Assembly: GCF_013377905.1 (NCBI RefSeq)
Contig: NZ_JABKAV010000009.1
Coordinates: 39,378 to 103,377 of the forward strand
Direction of reading: 5' to 3'
Length of the DNA stretch: 64,000 nucleotides
Source: Hymenobacter terrestris
GTDB lineage: Bacteria; Bacteroidota; Bacteroidia; Cytophagales; Hymenobacteraceae
Shown here: positions 27,781 through 36,700 of the stretch, one piece after another
Position numbering within the stretch: position 1 is the first letter of the stretch
Layout of the letters: each line of letters begins with the position of its first letter
Translations under genes and position numbers: made by a program
The notes under the pieces: generated by a model
Seen by the model: only the letters and a program-made list of their open reading frames with translations
What the model was told of the DNA's origin: nothing
Databases searched by the model: none

Positions 27781-27925
27781 GCTTGTCGATATTCCAGTCG
27801 ACTGGCCGGCACATTTCCCCGGTTCCGCACTTGAGCCGGACACTATCGAAATACACCACTAAATGCACCGGACAGAGGCCAGCCTTGTTTTTCTTGTCGG
27901 TGCGAAGGACAAACTGAGTCACCAT
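27485..27925 (-). pseudogene. Integrase-arm/coiled-coil fusion (recombination scar)
   Basis: A 146-codon open frame made of three parts. Residues 1-50 (MVTQFVLRTDKKNKAGLCPV... to DWNIDKQKF) are the arm-type DNA-binding N-terminus of a Bacteroidota tyrosine recombinase. Residues ~51-102 (MRMEALQQRAELRKEMTDL and LTERLAHIDKTMALVEE) are nearly identical in pattern to the coiled coil of the intact gene at 62763-63218. The last ~44 residues are out of frame with the relic of the membrane-protein gene and are Gly/Arg-rich. The catalytic part of the integrase is absent. Most simply this is a deletion scar, although an in-frame product could be made from the integrase start. Confidence 0.7.
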
Positions 27926-28012
27926 AAAGGGTAGCGTGTAGGGTAGCGTCGCTTCCGCCGTTAAGTGAAAGTTTCGCGCCCAGGAGTGCCATTTCCCCCG
28001 AACGCAAAAAAC

Positions 28013-28051
28013 CCGGAAACGTGCCTTCGCGGTGCGAGAAGCAAGTTTCCG
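28013..28051 (-). terminator. Possible hairpin terminator downstream of the repressor gene
   Basis: A cccggaaac/gtttccggg 9-bp stem with a ~20-base loop lies 3' of the repressor gene on the minus strand. The distance (~125 bases) and long loop make it tentative. Confidence 0.35.
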
Positions 28052-28176
28052 GGCGTTCCGGGATTAAATACGTGAGCCTCCTGTCGGGGCTCATTACTTT
28101 AATCCAGTGCGCTCGTAAGTCGCAATAAATCAATTTATTATACCGGCCGCCAAATTAGGCTGCCGGCTACTGTGGC

Positions 28177-29067
28177 TTATTCTGGGACCTGTTCCTCTAA
28201 ATGGCGTCGCACCTCGGCCCGGTCGAAGCCCAGCGTCTCGATTGCCTGGAACACGCGCTCCAGGGTGATTTCCGGCTGACTCGGTATCAGGCTCGACAAA
28301 TAGCCCCGCACCCGCCAGAGCTGCCCAATCTCGGCCGCCGGCAGCTCGTAGGACTGCACCGCCGGATTATCCGAGTACAGTCGCACCAGCTCGCTCCGGT
28401 CGTTTATCGGTTTGCGGATACGCTTAAGCATTACGCTCTCCTCAGTTACAACCACGTAGATGTCGCCCGGCGTGAGCAAATCCAGGCGCTCCACCGGCGA
28501 CACAATCACGATGTCGCGGTGATTGATAGTCGGCTCCATGCTGTCGCCGAAGACCTCAAAGGCGCAGAACGTGCCGAACTCAAAGCCCGGCAGTCGGTAA
28601 TAGCGGAGCTGCTTTTTGAACACGGGCTCGTTGAACTGCCGGGCATAGCCGGCCTGCGCCAGCACCGGCACGAAGGGGATATTCTCCTCGCCTTCGTCGT
28701 CCACTGTTATCGTCAGAATCCGGTCGAACCCCGACACGCCCTTGTTGCTCGCCTTACTGCTCGCCGTCTTGGTCAGCGTCATCGGCGGTATGGGGGCCGC
28801 AGCGCCATCCTCGGTAGCCGAACGCAGCATCGGGCCCATTCCCAGCATCAACCAGTCCGCCGACGTGTTCGGCCATTGGGTCAGAAAGTCTACCAGAGTA
28901 GGGTAGCTAGGCTCGGCCCCGCCCAGGATGCTGTACAACTTGCTGGTCGTGCTATACCCCAGCGCCTTCGTAGCACTACTGGCGTTCAGGCCGTAATGCT
29001 CAAACAGCTGCTGCACGCGTTGCACCACCGGCGGCATCTTTTTCGTCTGTGTATCAGCGACTTTCAT
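28177..29067 (-). CDS. Phage-type S24 (LexA/CI-like) repressor
   Basis: A 296-residue repressor with an N-terminal HTH (LFEHYGLNASSATKALGYST, residues ~21-40) and a C-terminal LexA/CI self-cleavage domain. The catalytic Ser is S176 in VFGDSMEPT and the Lys is K215 in SVMLKRI; the Ala139-Gly140 pair in LAQAGYARQ sits where LexA-type proteins cleave. The ATG at 29067 (MKVADTQTKK) was chosen over an ATG at 29130 because aggaaa, a good ribosome-binding site, precedes it. It is divergent from the small gene at 29172, the CI/Cro arrangement of temperate phages. It probably maintains lysogeny and senses RecA/ssDNA damage. Confidence 0.9.
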   Translation of the reverse strand: MKVADTQTKKMPPVVQRVQQLFEHYGLNASSATKALGYSTTSKLYSILGGAEPSYPTLVDFLTQWPNTSADWLMLGMGPMLRSATEDGAAAPIPPMTLTKTASSKASNKGVSGFDRILTITVDDEGEENIPFVPVLAQAGYARQFNEPVFKKQLRYYRLPGFEFGTFCAFEVFGDSMEPTINHRDIVIVSPVERLDLLTPGDIYVVVTEESVMLKRIRKPINDRSELVRLYSDNPAVQSYELPAAEIGQLWRVRGYLSSLIPSQPEITLERVFQAIETLGFDRAEVRRHLEEQVPE

Positions 29068-29070
29068 GCT

Positions 29071-29167
29071 GTTTCCTGTTTTGTTGCAACATTTGTTTCT
29101 GTCTAGCCTTAGAGTTACGACAAAAAGCAATTACATTTCGGCGGCAATATACACACTAAACAGGAAA
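29071..29167. promoter_or_regulatory. Divergent repressor/Cro control region
   Basis: The ~104-base region between the repressor and the Cro-like gene. Mirror-image tttcctgttt (29071-29080) and aaacaggaaa (29158-29167) are the ribosome-binding sites of the two genes. The 8-base palindrome gttgcaac occurs at 29083-29090 and again at 29201-29208 just inside the Cro-like gene, so it is a candidate operator half-site. Confidence 0.5.
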
Positions 29168-29171
29168 TATC

Positions 29172-29432
29172 ATGGAAAATAACGGGAAAACCCCCACTTC
29201 GTTGCAACTCGTGCTGCAAAAATTGGGTGGCAAGAGCTCCATTATGCGCGACACCCTCGACCGGTTGCAGGAGCGGGGCATCAAAAGCAGTAAGTCCACC
29301 CTCTACCAGGCCATTGCCGGCCGCACCCACCGCCAGGAGCTGGTCGAGGTGTTCCTGGAGCTGGCCGAGGAAGAATTTGAGCGCCGCCGCCAGGTCGAAG
29401 AGCGCGCCCGCCAGCTAATCGACAAGGACTGA
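29172..29432 (+). CDS. Cro-like small DNA-binding protein
   Basis: An 86-residue basic-then-acidic protein (MENNGKTPTSLQLVLQKLGG...) with a likely helix-turn-helix in residues 10-55 (SSIMRDTLDRLQERGIKSSKSTLYQAI) and a charged helical tail (LAEEEFERRRQVEERARQLI). It is transcribed away from the S24 repressor, the position of a lambda Cro. The function is inferred from position. It ends with TGA overlapping the next ATG by one base (tgATG), so the next gene is translationally coupled. Confidence 0.6.
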   Translation: MENNGKTPTSLQLVLQKLGGKSSIMRDTLDRLQERGIKSSKSTLYQAIAGRTHRQELVEVFLELAEEEFERRRQVEERARQLIDKD

Positions 29433-29725
29433 TGCAGACCGTCGTCCTCATCCCCGAACCCGAGTGGCGTCAGATTCTCGGCCGGCTGGAAAAGCTCGAA
29501 AGCGCCGACCAGCTCCGCCCTGCTGCGTCCGCCACCGAACCCGACGAGGTGCTGCCCATGCGCCAGGCGGCCGCCTACCTCGGCATGAAACCCGACGGCC
29601 TGCGCAAGGCCCGCCGGGCCAGCCGTATCCGGGGCGTGCGTATCAACGAGAAGGAGTGGGGCTTCTACCGCTCCGAGCTCAAACGCTACCAGCACCGCTA
29701 CAACCGCCCCCCGGCCCCCGACTAG
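29432..29725 (+). CDS. Excisionase/MerR-like wHTH protein (paralogue 1)
   Basis: A 97-residue protein with a predicted winged helix: LPMRQAAAYLGMKPDGLRKARRASRIRGVRINEKEWGFYRSELKRY. The pattern of a helix-turn-helix followed by a short wing matches the excisionase/HTH_17 family used by phages and ICEs. The N-terminal 40 residues (MQTVVLIPEPEWRQILGRLEKLES) form a helical leader. It starts in the stop codon of the previous gene. It is paralogous to the next gene, sharing the order leader-linker-wHTH. Confidence 0.6.
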   Translation: MQTVVLIPEPEWRQILGRLEKLESADQLRPAASATEPDEVLPMRQAAAYLGMKPDGLRKARRASRIRGVRINEKEWGFYRSELKRYQHRYNRPPAPD

Positions 29726-29781
29726 CCCTGGCCCGCCCCCGTCCGTTAAGTGGTTATGGTTCAACCCTCAAACCCATTTCC

Positions 29782-30111
29782 ATGCAAACGGTCATCCTCA
29801 TTTCCGAAGCCGAGTGGCTGGCGCTCCGCGCCGAAGTCACCCACCTCACCGAGCAAGTCCACCAGCTCCAGCAGCCCACCGTTCCCGTCGTGCCCGACGA
29901 TATCCTGCCCACCGAACAGGCGGCGGCCTACATCGGGTTGTGCGCCGAGTCATTGCGGCGGGCCCGGCGAGTGGGCCGCATTCAGGGGGTACGCCTCAAC
30001 GAAAAGGATTGGGGCTACCGCCGCTCCGTGCTCGACGCCTACCCACTGCGCTATTTCCGCCCCACCGCTTTCCGCCTTATCCCTTCCGAACCCCATCCCA
30101 CTACGCCATGA
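29782..30111 (+). CDS. Excisionase/MerR-like wHTH protein (paralogue 2)
   Basis: A 109-residue protein with the same plan as its neighbour: leader MQTVILISEAEWLALRAEVT, then LPTEQAAAYIGLCAESLRRARRVGRIQGVRLNEKDWGYRRSVLDAY. The two proteins share about half their residues in the wHTH, so they arose by tandem duplication. The start ATG at 29782 was chosen because it matches that of the neighbour. The stop TGA overlaps the next start (atgATG). Confidence 0.6.
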   Translation: MQTVILISEAEWLALRAEVTHLTEQVHQLQQPTVPVVPDDILPTEQAAAYIGLCAESLRRARRVGRIQGVRLNEKDWGYRRSVLDAYPLRYFRPTAFRLIPSEPHPTTP

Positions 30112-30722
30112 TGATTACCCCGCTTCACGCCATCGTCGGCCCCGCGGCCCCGGCCGGCCACTCCCTGATTCGGGTGCAGAAAGCCCGCCTTAAAAACCAG
30201 CAGCTCCAGTGCGAATTCACCGAGCAACGCACCGACGACGTGCCCGCCCGCACCTTCGCCCTTACCTGCCAGGAAACCGCCCACCCCGACCTGCTCCACT
30301 GGTTTGCCCAGCTCGTCCCGCACCTCTGCCTGCTGTGCGAGCAGCTGCCCGAAACGCCCACCTATTGGCCCGACGATGAAACCGGCATCCTGCCCGAGCA
30401 CTTCGCGGCCTTCACCGTCACCGGCCTCAGCTTTGGCCACGGTGGGAGCGGGGTAACGCTCACCGGCCAGCGCCAGCTCGCCGCCGGCAAGCTACTCAAC
30501 CTGACCAGCCCCTACGTGGCCTTCGACCGTGAAGAGCTGGAGCCCTACGCCTACGCCGGCCTGCTCGATGCCACCGTCCAGACCACCCTGCTCGAAATCG
30601 AAGCCGCCCTGCGCGGTAAGTGTACCGAGTGCCGCCAGCTCGGCCTGTTCGAGCCACCCGCGCCCTTCACCGCCCCCGACGAGCCCTTCGTTCCCCTGAT
30701 TCCTATGCCGGCGCATGCATGA
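30108..30722 (+). CDS. Phage early-region hypothetical protein
   Basis: A 204-residue protein that I do not recognise. It begins MMITPLHAIVGPAAPAG, is Thr/Pro/Leu-rich, has one Cys pair (CTECRQLGLF) in the last 40 residues that could bind a metal, and no membrane segment. Its start overlaps the previous stop and its stop overlaps the next start by 4 bases (ATGA), so it is translated in one operon with the wHTH genes and the initiator-like gene. Confidence 0.55.
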   Translation: MMITPLHAIVGPAAPAGHSLIRVQKARLKNQQLQCEFTEQRTDDVPARTFALTCQETAHPDLLHWFAQLVPHLCLLCEQLPETPTYWPDDETGILPEHFAAFTVTGLSFGHGGSGVTLTGQRQLAAGKLLNLTSPYVAFDREELEPYAYAGLLDATVQTTLLEIEAALRGKCTECRQLGLFEPPAPFTAPDEPFVPLIPMPAHA

Positions 30723-31750
30723 ATTACGTGGCCCACACCCGCGCCGCCCACGAGCACCTGAGCCGCCAGGCCCAGGCCCGGCCTCACCATGTCAGCCTGT
30801 ATTGGGCCCTTTTCTTCGAGTGGAACGCCGCCCGCTTCCCCTTGGCGCTCGACCTCGACCACGCCGCCACCATGCGCGCCGCCCGCATCGGCAACGAGCG
30901 CACCTACCGCGCCGCCCTCTACGACCTCGACACCTGGCAGCTGCTCACCTACCAGCCCAGCCAGTCGCGCTACGAGCGCAGCCGCTGCCACCTCACCGAC
31001 TTCTCCCAGCCCCTCACCATTACGGGCAGTTCTGCCCCCGATGAAAGCCCGGCACCGGAGGCAGAACTGCCCCCCATGCACCCGCCCACCGGGGGCATAA
31101 GTGCCCGACATGAAAACGCCGCATCGGGGGCAGAACTGCCCCCAGCACTTCGGGCACAAGTGCCCCCCATGAAGCCCGCATCGGGGGCAGAAGTGCCCGA
31201 AGACACCTTATATGGTAAAACTAGAGGTTTAAACAGTGTAGTAGAAAACGGCACTGGTGGCCACCGTAAAAAAAAAATAGAAGTGCTGGAAGGGGAGGGG
31301 CTTTCAAGCGCGGAATTGGTCGACGAGCCGGTCCCGCCCCACGGCGCCGGGCCGGTCCCACCGAGCAGCGCTGCCCGAAAGAAGAAGGCCGGCCGGCCCC
31401 CGGCCATCCCGCCCCACGAGCCCCGCCACCGCGGCCGCCCGGGCCGCCGGCCCGAAGTCCCGTTCGCCGAATCCTACCTCGCCCGCTACGAGGACTTCGC
31501 CGCCGCCTTCGCCGGCACCGACTACGCGCTGGCCGACCTACGCTTCTACCACGCCCAAATCCTCAACTGGCGCAAGAACGGCGAGCCACCCCGCCGCCGC
31601 GACTGGAAAGCCACCGCCACGCAATTCTTCCTCAACGATGCGCACGATAACCGCCTCAAGCTCGCCCCACCTGCACAGTTCCCCAACGACGGCAGTGGCC
31701 CCGGAACGCTCTTTGCTCGCACTGGTTTCCGCTCCAAGTACGATACGTGA
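30719..31750 (+). CDS. Putative phage replication initiator (lambda O-like) with internal origin
   Basis: A 343-residue protein. Residues ~10-95 (HVSLYWALFFEWNAARFPLA and RAARIGNERTYRAALYDLDTWQLLTYQPSQSRYERSRCHLTD) have the look of a winged-helix replication-initiator N-terminal domain. Residues ~100-165 are a low-complexity linker encoded by the six iterons. A basic Arg/Pro-rich segment (KKKAGRPPAIPPHEPRHRG) precedes a C-terminal ~80-residue helical domain (SYLARYEDFAAAFAGTDYAL). This order (N-terminal wHTH, origin in the linker, partner-binding C-terminus) is that of lambda O and its relatives. It starts inside the previous gene's stop. Confidence 0.6.
   Translation: MNYVAHTRAAHEHLSRQAQARPHHVSLYWALFFEWNAARFPLALDLDHAATMRAARIGNERTYRAALYDLDTWQLLTYQPSQSRYERSRCHLTDFSQPLTITGSSAPDESPAPEAELPPMHPPTGGISARHENAASGAELPPALRAQVPPMKPASGAEVPEDTLYGKTRGLNSVVENGTGGHRKKKIEVLEGEGLSSAELVDEPVPPHGAGPVPPSSAARKKKAGRPPAIPPHEPRHRGRPGRRPEVPFAESYLARYEDFAAAFAGTDYALADLRFYHAQILNWRKNGEPPRRRDWKATATQFFLNDAHDNRLKLAPPAQFPNDGSGPGTLFARTGFRSKYDT
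31022..31290. other. Candidate replication origin: iterons plus AT-rich segment
   Basis: Six palindromic units centred at about 31030, 31065, 31099, 31134, 31158 and 31191 share the core GGGCAnnnnTGCCC, the best being GGGGGCAGAACTGCCCCC at 31126-31143. Spacing is 35, 34, 35, 24 and 33 bases, mostly not multiples of three. Immediately downstream (31201-31290) lies an AT-rich stretch with ttatatggtaaaa and an A10 run (31268-31277), against a very GC-rich gene. This is the iteron plus unwinding-element layout of lambda-type origins. Confidence 0.65.
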
Positions 31751-32486
31751 GCTGGCCGCCACCCCCAACCCCGAAGCCCGCGCCCTGCTCGCCGAGCTGT
31801 CCATCGGCCTCACCCTGGAGCAGGCCGCCGCCGCCCCCAAGCTCTTCCAGCTCCGCCGCCAGCTCGGCGAAACCGTGCTCATCAAGCTGCTGGTCGTCAT
31901 CCTACGCGCCTTCCTCGACTCGCTCCGCGTCCCCGACAAGCCCGACGCGGCCGATATTCTGGAGCTGGCCGACACGCTGGCCCACACCTACACCCACGAG
32001 AGCGTCAAAGACATCATCTTGGCCCTCAAGGAAGCCCGCACCCGCGGCAGCAAGTTCTACCAGTCCCTCGACCCAGCCCGCCTCTACGCGCTACTCGCCG
32101 AGTATTTCGAGCGCAAAACCCGCTACCTCGAAACCCAGCACCTCGACCGCAAAGCCCGCGCCGCCGGCGAGGCCACCGCCACGCTCACCCAACTCCAGCA
32201 AGCCGCTCCCCAGCTCGTTGCCGGCATAGCCCGCCGCATCCCCCTCGATCATCCCAATGCCAAACATCTGCGTCAGCGCCTCACCATCCTCACCCAGAAA
32301 GAAAAGCGCGGCCTGCTGCCCCCCGAGCAGTCCGCCCAGCAGTTCCAGCAGCTGCAGCTGGCCACCCCCCGCAAGTCCCGCCCCGACTGGCAGCCCAACC
32401 CCGCAGCCCCAAAGCTCATCGACGCCCGCCACCGCGCCGAAGACCACCTTCTAGCCCAACTCTACCGCCCCAATCCCGCCGCTTAA
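31638..32486 (+). CDS. Helicase-loader-like replication protein
   Basis: A protein of up to 282 residues, probably the partner of the initiator-like gene (the lambda P role). Its most telling part is the central segment ADILELADTLAHTYTHESVK then DIILALKEARTRGSKFYQSLDPARLYALLAEYFERKTRY, which resembles replication accessory proteins of Bacteroidota phages. The C-terminal third is basic and Gln-rich. The ATG at 31638 overlaps the previous gene by 113 bases; a GTG at 31695 or TTG at 31713 could be the true start. It is the last gene of the early region before the change in base composition. Confidence 0.5.
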   Translation: MRTITASSSPHLHSSPTTAVAPERSLLALVSAPSTIRELAATPNPEARALLAELSIGLTLEQAAAAPKLFQLRRQLGETVLIKLLVVILRAFLDSLRVPDKPDAADILELADTLAHTYTHESVKDIILALKEARTRGSKFYQSLDPARLYALLAEYFERKTRYLETQHLDRKARAAGEATATLTQLQQAAPQLVAGIARRIPLDHPNAKHLRQRLTILTQKEKRGLLPPEQSAQQFQQLQLATPRKSRPDWQPNPAAPKLIDARHRAEDHLLAQLYRPNPAA

Positions 32487-32657
32487 CTATCAAGCCCGCA
32501 CCCCTCATCGCCCACGAAAAGATTCGTTTAGCCAGCATCATTCATCATGAGTTAGACATAGTTCCTTTGAGGCTAGTCTCTACAATCAGGCGCTACCTTA
32601 ATGCTTTTCTTGTCCTGCAAATGGCATTTACGTTAACTTGCGAGTACAAATCTAGTT

Positions 32658-33713
32658 ATGCCCAACGCCCCAGAAGCAACTCCTAAAATCAAAGCAGTAT
32701 CTGGCAACGCATGCAAATTAGCTGCCTTAAAGCGGACATTCCCAGTCAAAACATTCGACGTAATCGTAACGTCCCCACCGTATTGGCAGCGTCGCGACTA
32801 TAAGCATGCCGACCAATTGGGCCAGGAGAAAACACCAGCCGATTTTGTGGAAGTTCTGGCCAACACGGTAGATAGCTGGAGCGAATTTTTAGCCCCCCAC
32901 GGCTCTGTGTTCATCAACCTCGCTGATACCCACAACGATGGTGTTCTAGTCGGCACCCCCATCCTTTTTGAGCTCGCAATGCGCCAACGGGGTTGGCAAG
33001 TTGCGCATCGTTTGGTTTGGAGCAAACCGAGCAGCGTACCCACTCCATCCCCACGCCGCTTAGCAAGCCGTCACGAAACAGTCCTACAATTGGTGCCCCC
33101 GAAAAAGAAGGGCAACCCTGATTACTATTTCGACCGCTTCGCTCTTCAAGAAAAGAAGCCGTTGGCCGAAATAGGAGACGTCTGGCATGTTTCCCCCAGC
33201 AGCGGAACAACCGGCCACATTGCCCCATTCCCCGCCGAATTAGCCCAACGCATCCTTCTCTTAGCCTGCCCGGAGCGGGTCTGTACCAAGTGCGGCCAAG
33301 CGCACCTACGCATCGTCGGCCCCTCCGCAACCCTTGACTCTAACCGGAAGCAGGCCGTCCGGGCAATGGAGCTTTTCGAAGAACATAATCTGACGGAAGA
33401 CCATCTAGCTGCTATTCGTGCCGTTGGTATATCCGATGCGGGCATGGGCAAAAAGCTGCAGAAAGGAGCCGGCCGTAACTCAGCTAGGGTGCAAGCACTT
33501 GCCGATGAGGCAAAAGAGGCCTTGGGTGGCTACTTCCGCGAATTCACTTTCGCCCCTAAAGAGCACGTCGGCTGGCAGGCGTGCGCCTGTGAGGCCCCCA
33601 CCCGCGCCGGTTGGGCGCTCGACCCCTTCGCAGGCTCTAATACCACATTATTAGCAGCACAAGAGCTAGGATTCAACGCAATTGGTGTAGATTTAAAACC
33701 GCACAAATTGTAG
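32658..33713 (+). CDS. DNA methyltransferase, N4-cytosine/N6-adenine class
   Basis: A 351-residue amino-methyltransferase. The catalytic motif TSPPYWQRRDY (residues 38-48) is of the SPPY class, which favours N4-cytosine but also occurs in N6-adenine enzymes. The SAM-binding motif lies at the C-terminus (DPFAGSNTTLLAAQELGF, D322), so the motif order is beta type. A Cys cluster (CPERVCTKCGQ ... ACACEAP) near residues 205-315 is probably zinc binding. The base composition drops (~50% GC) relative to the upstream phage genes, marking the start of cargo. It ends 28 bases before the helicase-nuclease gene, so the two likely form a unit. Confidence 0.85.
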   Translation: MPNAPEATPKIKAVSGNACKLAALKRTFPVKTFDVIVTSPPYWQRRDYKHADQLGQEKTPADFVEVLANTVDSWSEFLAPHGSVFINLADTHNDGVLVGTPILFELAMRQRGWQVAHRLVWSKPSSVPTPSPRRLASRHETVLQLVPPKKKGNPDYYFDRFALQEKKPLAEIGDVWHVSPSSGTTGHIAPFPAELAQRILLLACPERVCTKCGQAHLRIVGPSATLDSNRKQAVRAMELFEEHNLTEDHLAAIRAVGISDAGMGKKLQKGAGRNSARVQALADEAKEALGGYFREFTFAPKEHVGWQACACEAPTRAGWALDPFAGSNTTLLAAQELGFNAIGVDLKPHKL

Positions 33714-33741
33714 TTGTCTTCTCGTTCTCTTTATCCACTTT

Positions 33742-36700
33742 ATGCCTACGAAGCCCTTAAATCTCAATCCTCAGTTCAAAAAAAAAGTTCTATCCTCCTT
33801 TATCCGCAACGGCTGCAAACGCCGCCTCCGCTTAAGCCTCTATTCCCACGACGCGCGTATCGAACTAGGCATGGCCCCCGACCAGGAGGCCCGTTCTGTC
33901 ATGGGCCAGATTGGTGAAATGGGCAAAGAATGGCAGGACGAAAAAATAGAGGAGCTCGGCCTGATTTTCAACCAGGAAAACATCGTAGCCAGCCCCAGCT
34001 GGCCCGAGTCGCGTGCAGTTGCTCACAGCTTAGAGGATAGGCTAAGTGAGTTGCGGCCATACCAATTCGTAGTCGAGGCCGAGTATGACTCCAACACCCC
34101 GGCCTTTCGGCGTGGTATGAATCTAACCGAACTGGCTGACGAATATGGCAGGAAGCTAGGCTTGGGAGTAAATCAAGCCGACTTAATCCAGGTATTTCCT
34201 GCTCGCTGCAATTCTCCCGCAGAAGAACCACAGGCATTTTGCACGGAAGTCCATCCATCCGGCGAGTTGATCCCAATAACAGCAGATGACTCTCGGCTCC
34301 GGTTACGGGTAATCGATATCAAGATGGCCTCCGAGCCAGGTGCTAACTACTTCGCCGAAGTAGTTTACTATGGATTAACTCTGGCGGCCTGGCTGTACGA
34401 GGGTGGCCACGACAAAAAATTTGCTGTAGTAGCTGCATCAGCCGTTTGGCCAGGCAGTTATGTAGACTCCAACCTTACGAAGGTCCGCAAGGAAATCCTT
34501 GCCGCTGGCGAGACCCCAACCCTCGAAATCCTAGCTACGGCTCTGGAGAGTGATTTAGAAATAGCGCATTTTGAAACCTTCGTTTCAAAAATCCGCCGCT
34601 TCTTCAACGACACCCTGCCGACTGTCTTAAAAACCCCTTTGGCCGACCTAGTGCCCTTTGTCAACTATTCCTGTCAGGGTTGCGAATTCATGGGCTACCC
34701 TTGGGAAAAGGACGGGATTAAGTCGCACAATGACCTGTGGTGCTGGCCCATCTCAAAGCAAACCGAGCACCTGTCAATGGTGTTCGGTCTTAGCCGTGGT
34801 AATGCTCTTCAGCTCAATGTAAAAACCCTTTCCGAGCTGGCTGCCCTGCCCCCTGATGCGCCAGTATTCCGCGACAACGCCACTCTCCGCACCCAGAGCA
34901 CCCGCTTTCCCGGTCGCGCAAAGGCTCTGCTCGGCAACCTCACGGCCAGCCTCGCCGACGCCGGCTCCGACTCGCTCATGCCGCAGTGGCCCGATCTGAA
35001 GGTGTACCTATTTCTCGATTACGACATTGCCAGCGCCGTTACCATCACGTTTGGTATCCGGGCATATTGGCTGGAGCCTTTACCATTCGATTCAACCATT
35101 CCGGCCGCAGATAGAAGAAGCGAGTCATGGGACACGTTTTCCGGTCAAGATGAGGTTTACGTTGTTGAATCCCGTGATTTAGAACGGGAGGAGCAAGAAT
35201 TTCTCAAGTTCCTGAGAGCCCTCCGCAAAATTCTCAACAGGGTAATTTCCCTAGACAAAACCGCTATCGATGAAGGTCGCCGCACGGAAGGTACCAAGCA
35301 GAAGCGTTCAACCTATCAAATCTATCTGTGGGATGAAGCCCAACGCCGCCACCTCCAGCGTCTAGTTGGCCGGCACCTGAACGCCATTATTCGTGACCCC
35401 TCTATCCGGGACATGGCTTGGCTTTTCCCTTCTGCCGAATTACTACCGCAAGCGGACCAGGCTACGAGCAAAAGTCCTTTCACGCTCCTATCCAGAGTGG
35501 TGCAGAACACTGTTGCCGTTCCCTTGCCCCATCATTACACGCTCTTCGGTGTTGCGCAGCACTATCATGGTCCCGACTATACACCACCCGTTATTCATCC
35601 ACTCTACCATGACCCGCTCAGCGACCTGATACCTGGTGAGCGTATTCACGAGCTGTGGGGCAAAAAGGCGAGCCAACTAACTGAGAAACAGGGGATTATT
35701 CTACGCACCACCCGGTTCAAATTAGCTGCTATGCAGATAATTGCAGAGCAGCTAGCCCGCGACCTAAGCAAAGAACTACTGCCAACGCGACTGGCTGCTC
35801 CAATCCTCGGCACCCTTCCTACGCGGGTACTGAGAGACGAACCGCCCTTCAGCCAGCTACTATTTGAACATGCTCGTCTCAACGTGGCCATCAATGACCT
35901 CGACGGCTACACGGTGCGCGCCATGCCACCTCACGAGCGTGAAGCCCGTTTTCGTTCTGCCATCCTAACCCGCCGATTGGTAGGGCAGGAGCACGATAAC
36001 GCCTTGCAACGCCTGCAGGATTTCACACCGCGTGAACTGGGCACCATGCCCGGTCTCATGATCTATGAACTCAACCAATTATCTCGTGAGCTAAACGCGC
36101 GCGCCGGTGATATTGGCTATGCCCTGTCTCCCCTCGACCAACCTCATTTCGTTCTTAAGCACCCTTACTCCGTTCTAAACCCCCATTTCAAAATCGTTGG
36201 CCCTGGTGCCCGTGAGGCTGTTCAAACCATTGCTGGCGCTGGTCTTACTGCGGTTTCCATCGAAGCCATTGATCGGGTAAACGGCACCATTGCCCTGAAG
36301 CCTGACACTACATCCTATATCGTCGCTTCAGCTGACCCTCACGCTACCGAGCTAAACCTGGAAGATGCCCGCCTGCTCGACTTATCTGTCAACGTCATCC
36401 TGGATAAGTTCGAGTTCGATGGTATAACCAGCAAAGTAAAGTGCACGCTACAGGGTATAGGATATCCTGCCATTGCCTACCATAACCCCGCCATGCGCCG
36501 GGCCTTAGGCATTCCCGAAACCCAGCCCACCAATCCTCCAGACCCAGCCCCCGCGGCTCGGTTCCTCTGGGATGGCCCTGCCTTGAAAATCGAAACCGTT
36601 CCCCGCCAGCTGGTTGCTGTTCGCACCGACTTGGAGCCCATATTACAAGACCTCAAACGGCCGCTAAATTCTTCCCAGTGGTCCGCTTGGGAATGGGGCC

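Noticed and set aside
27843..28133. 96-codon minus-strand frame between the fusion and the repressor
   Set aside because: Overlaps the integrase-arm coding region in another frame and has no domain.
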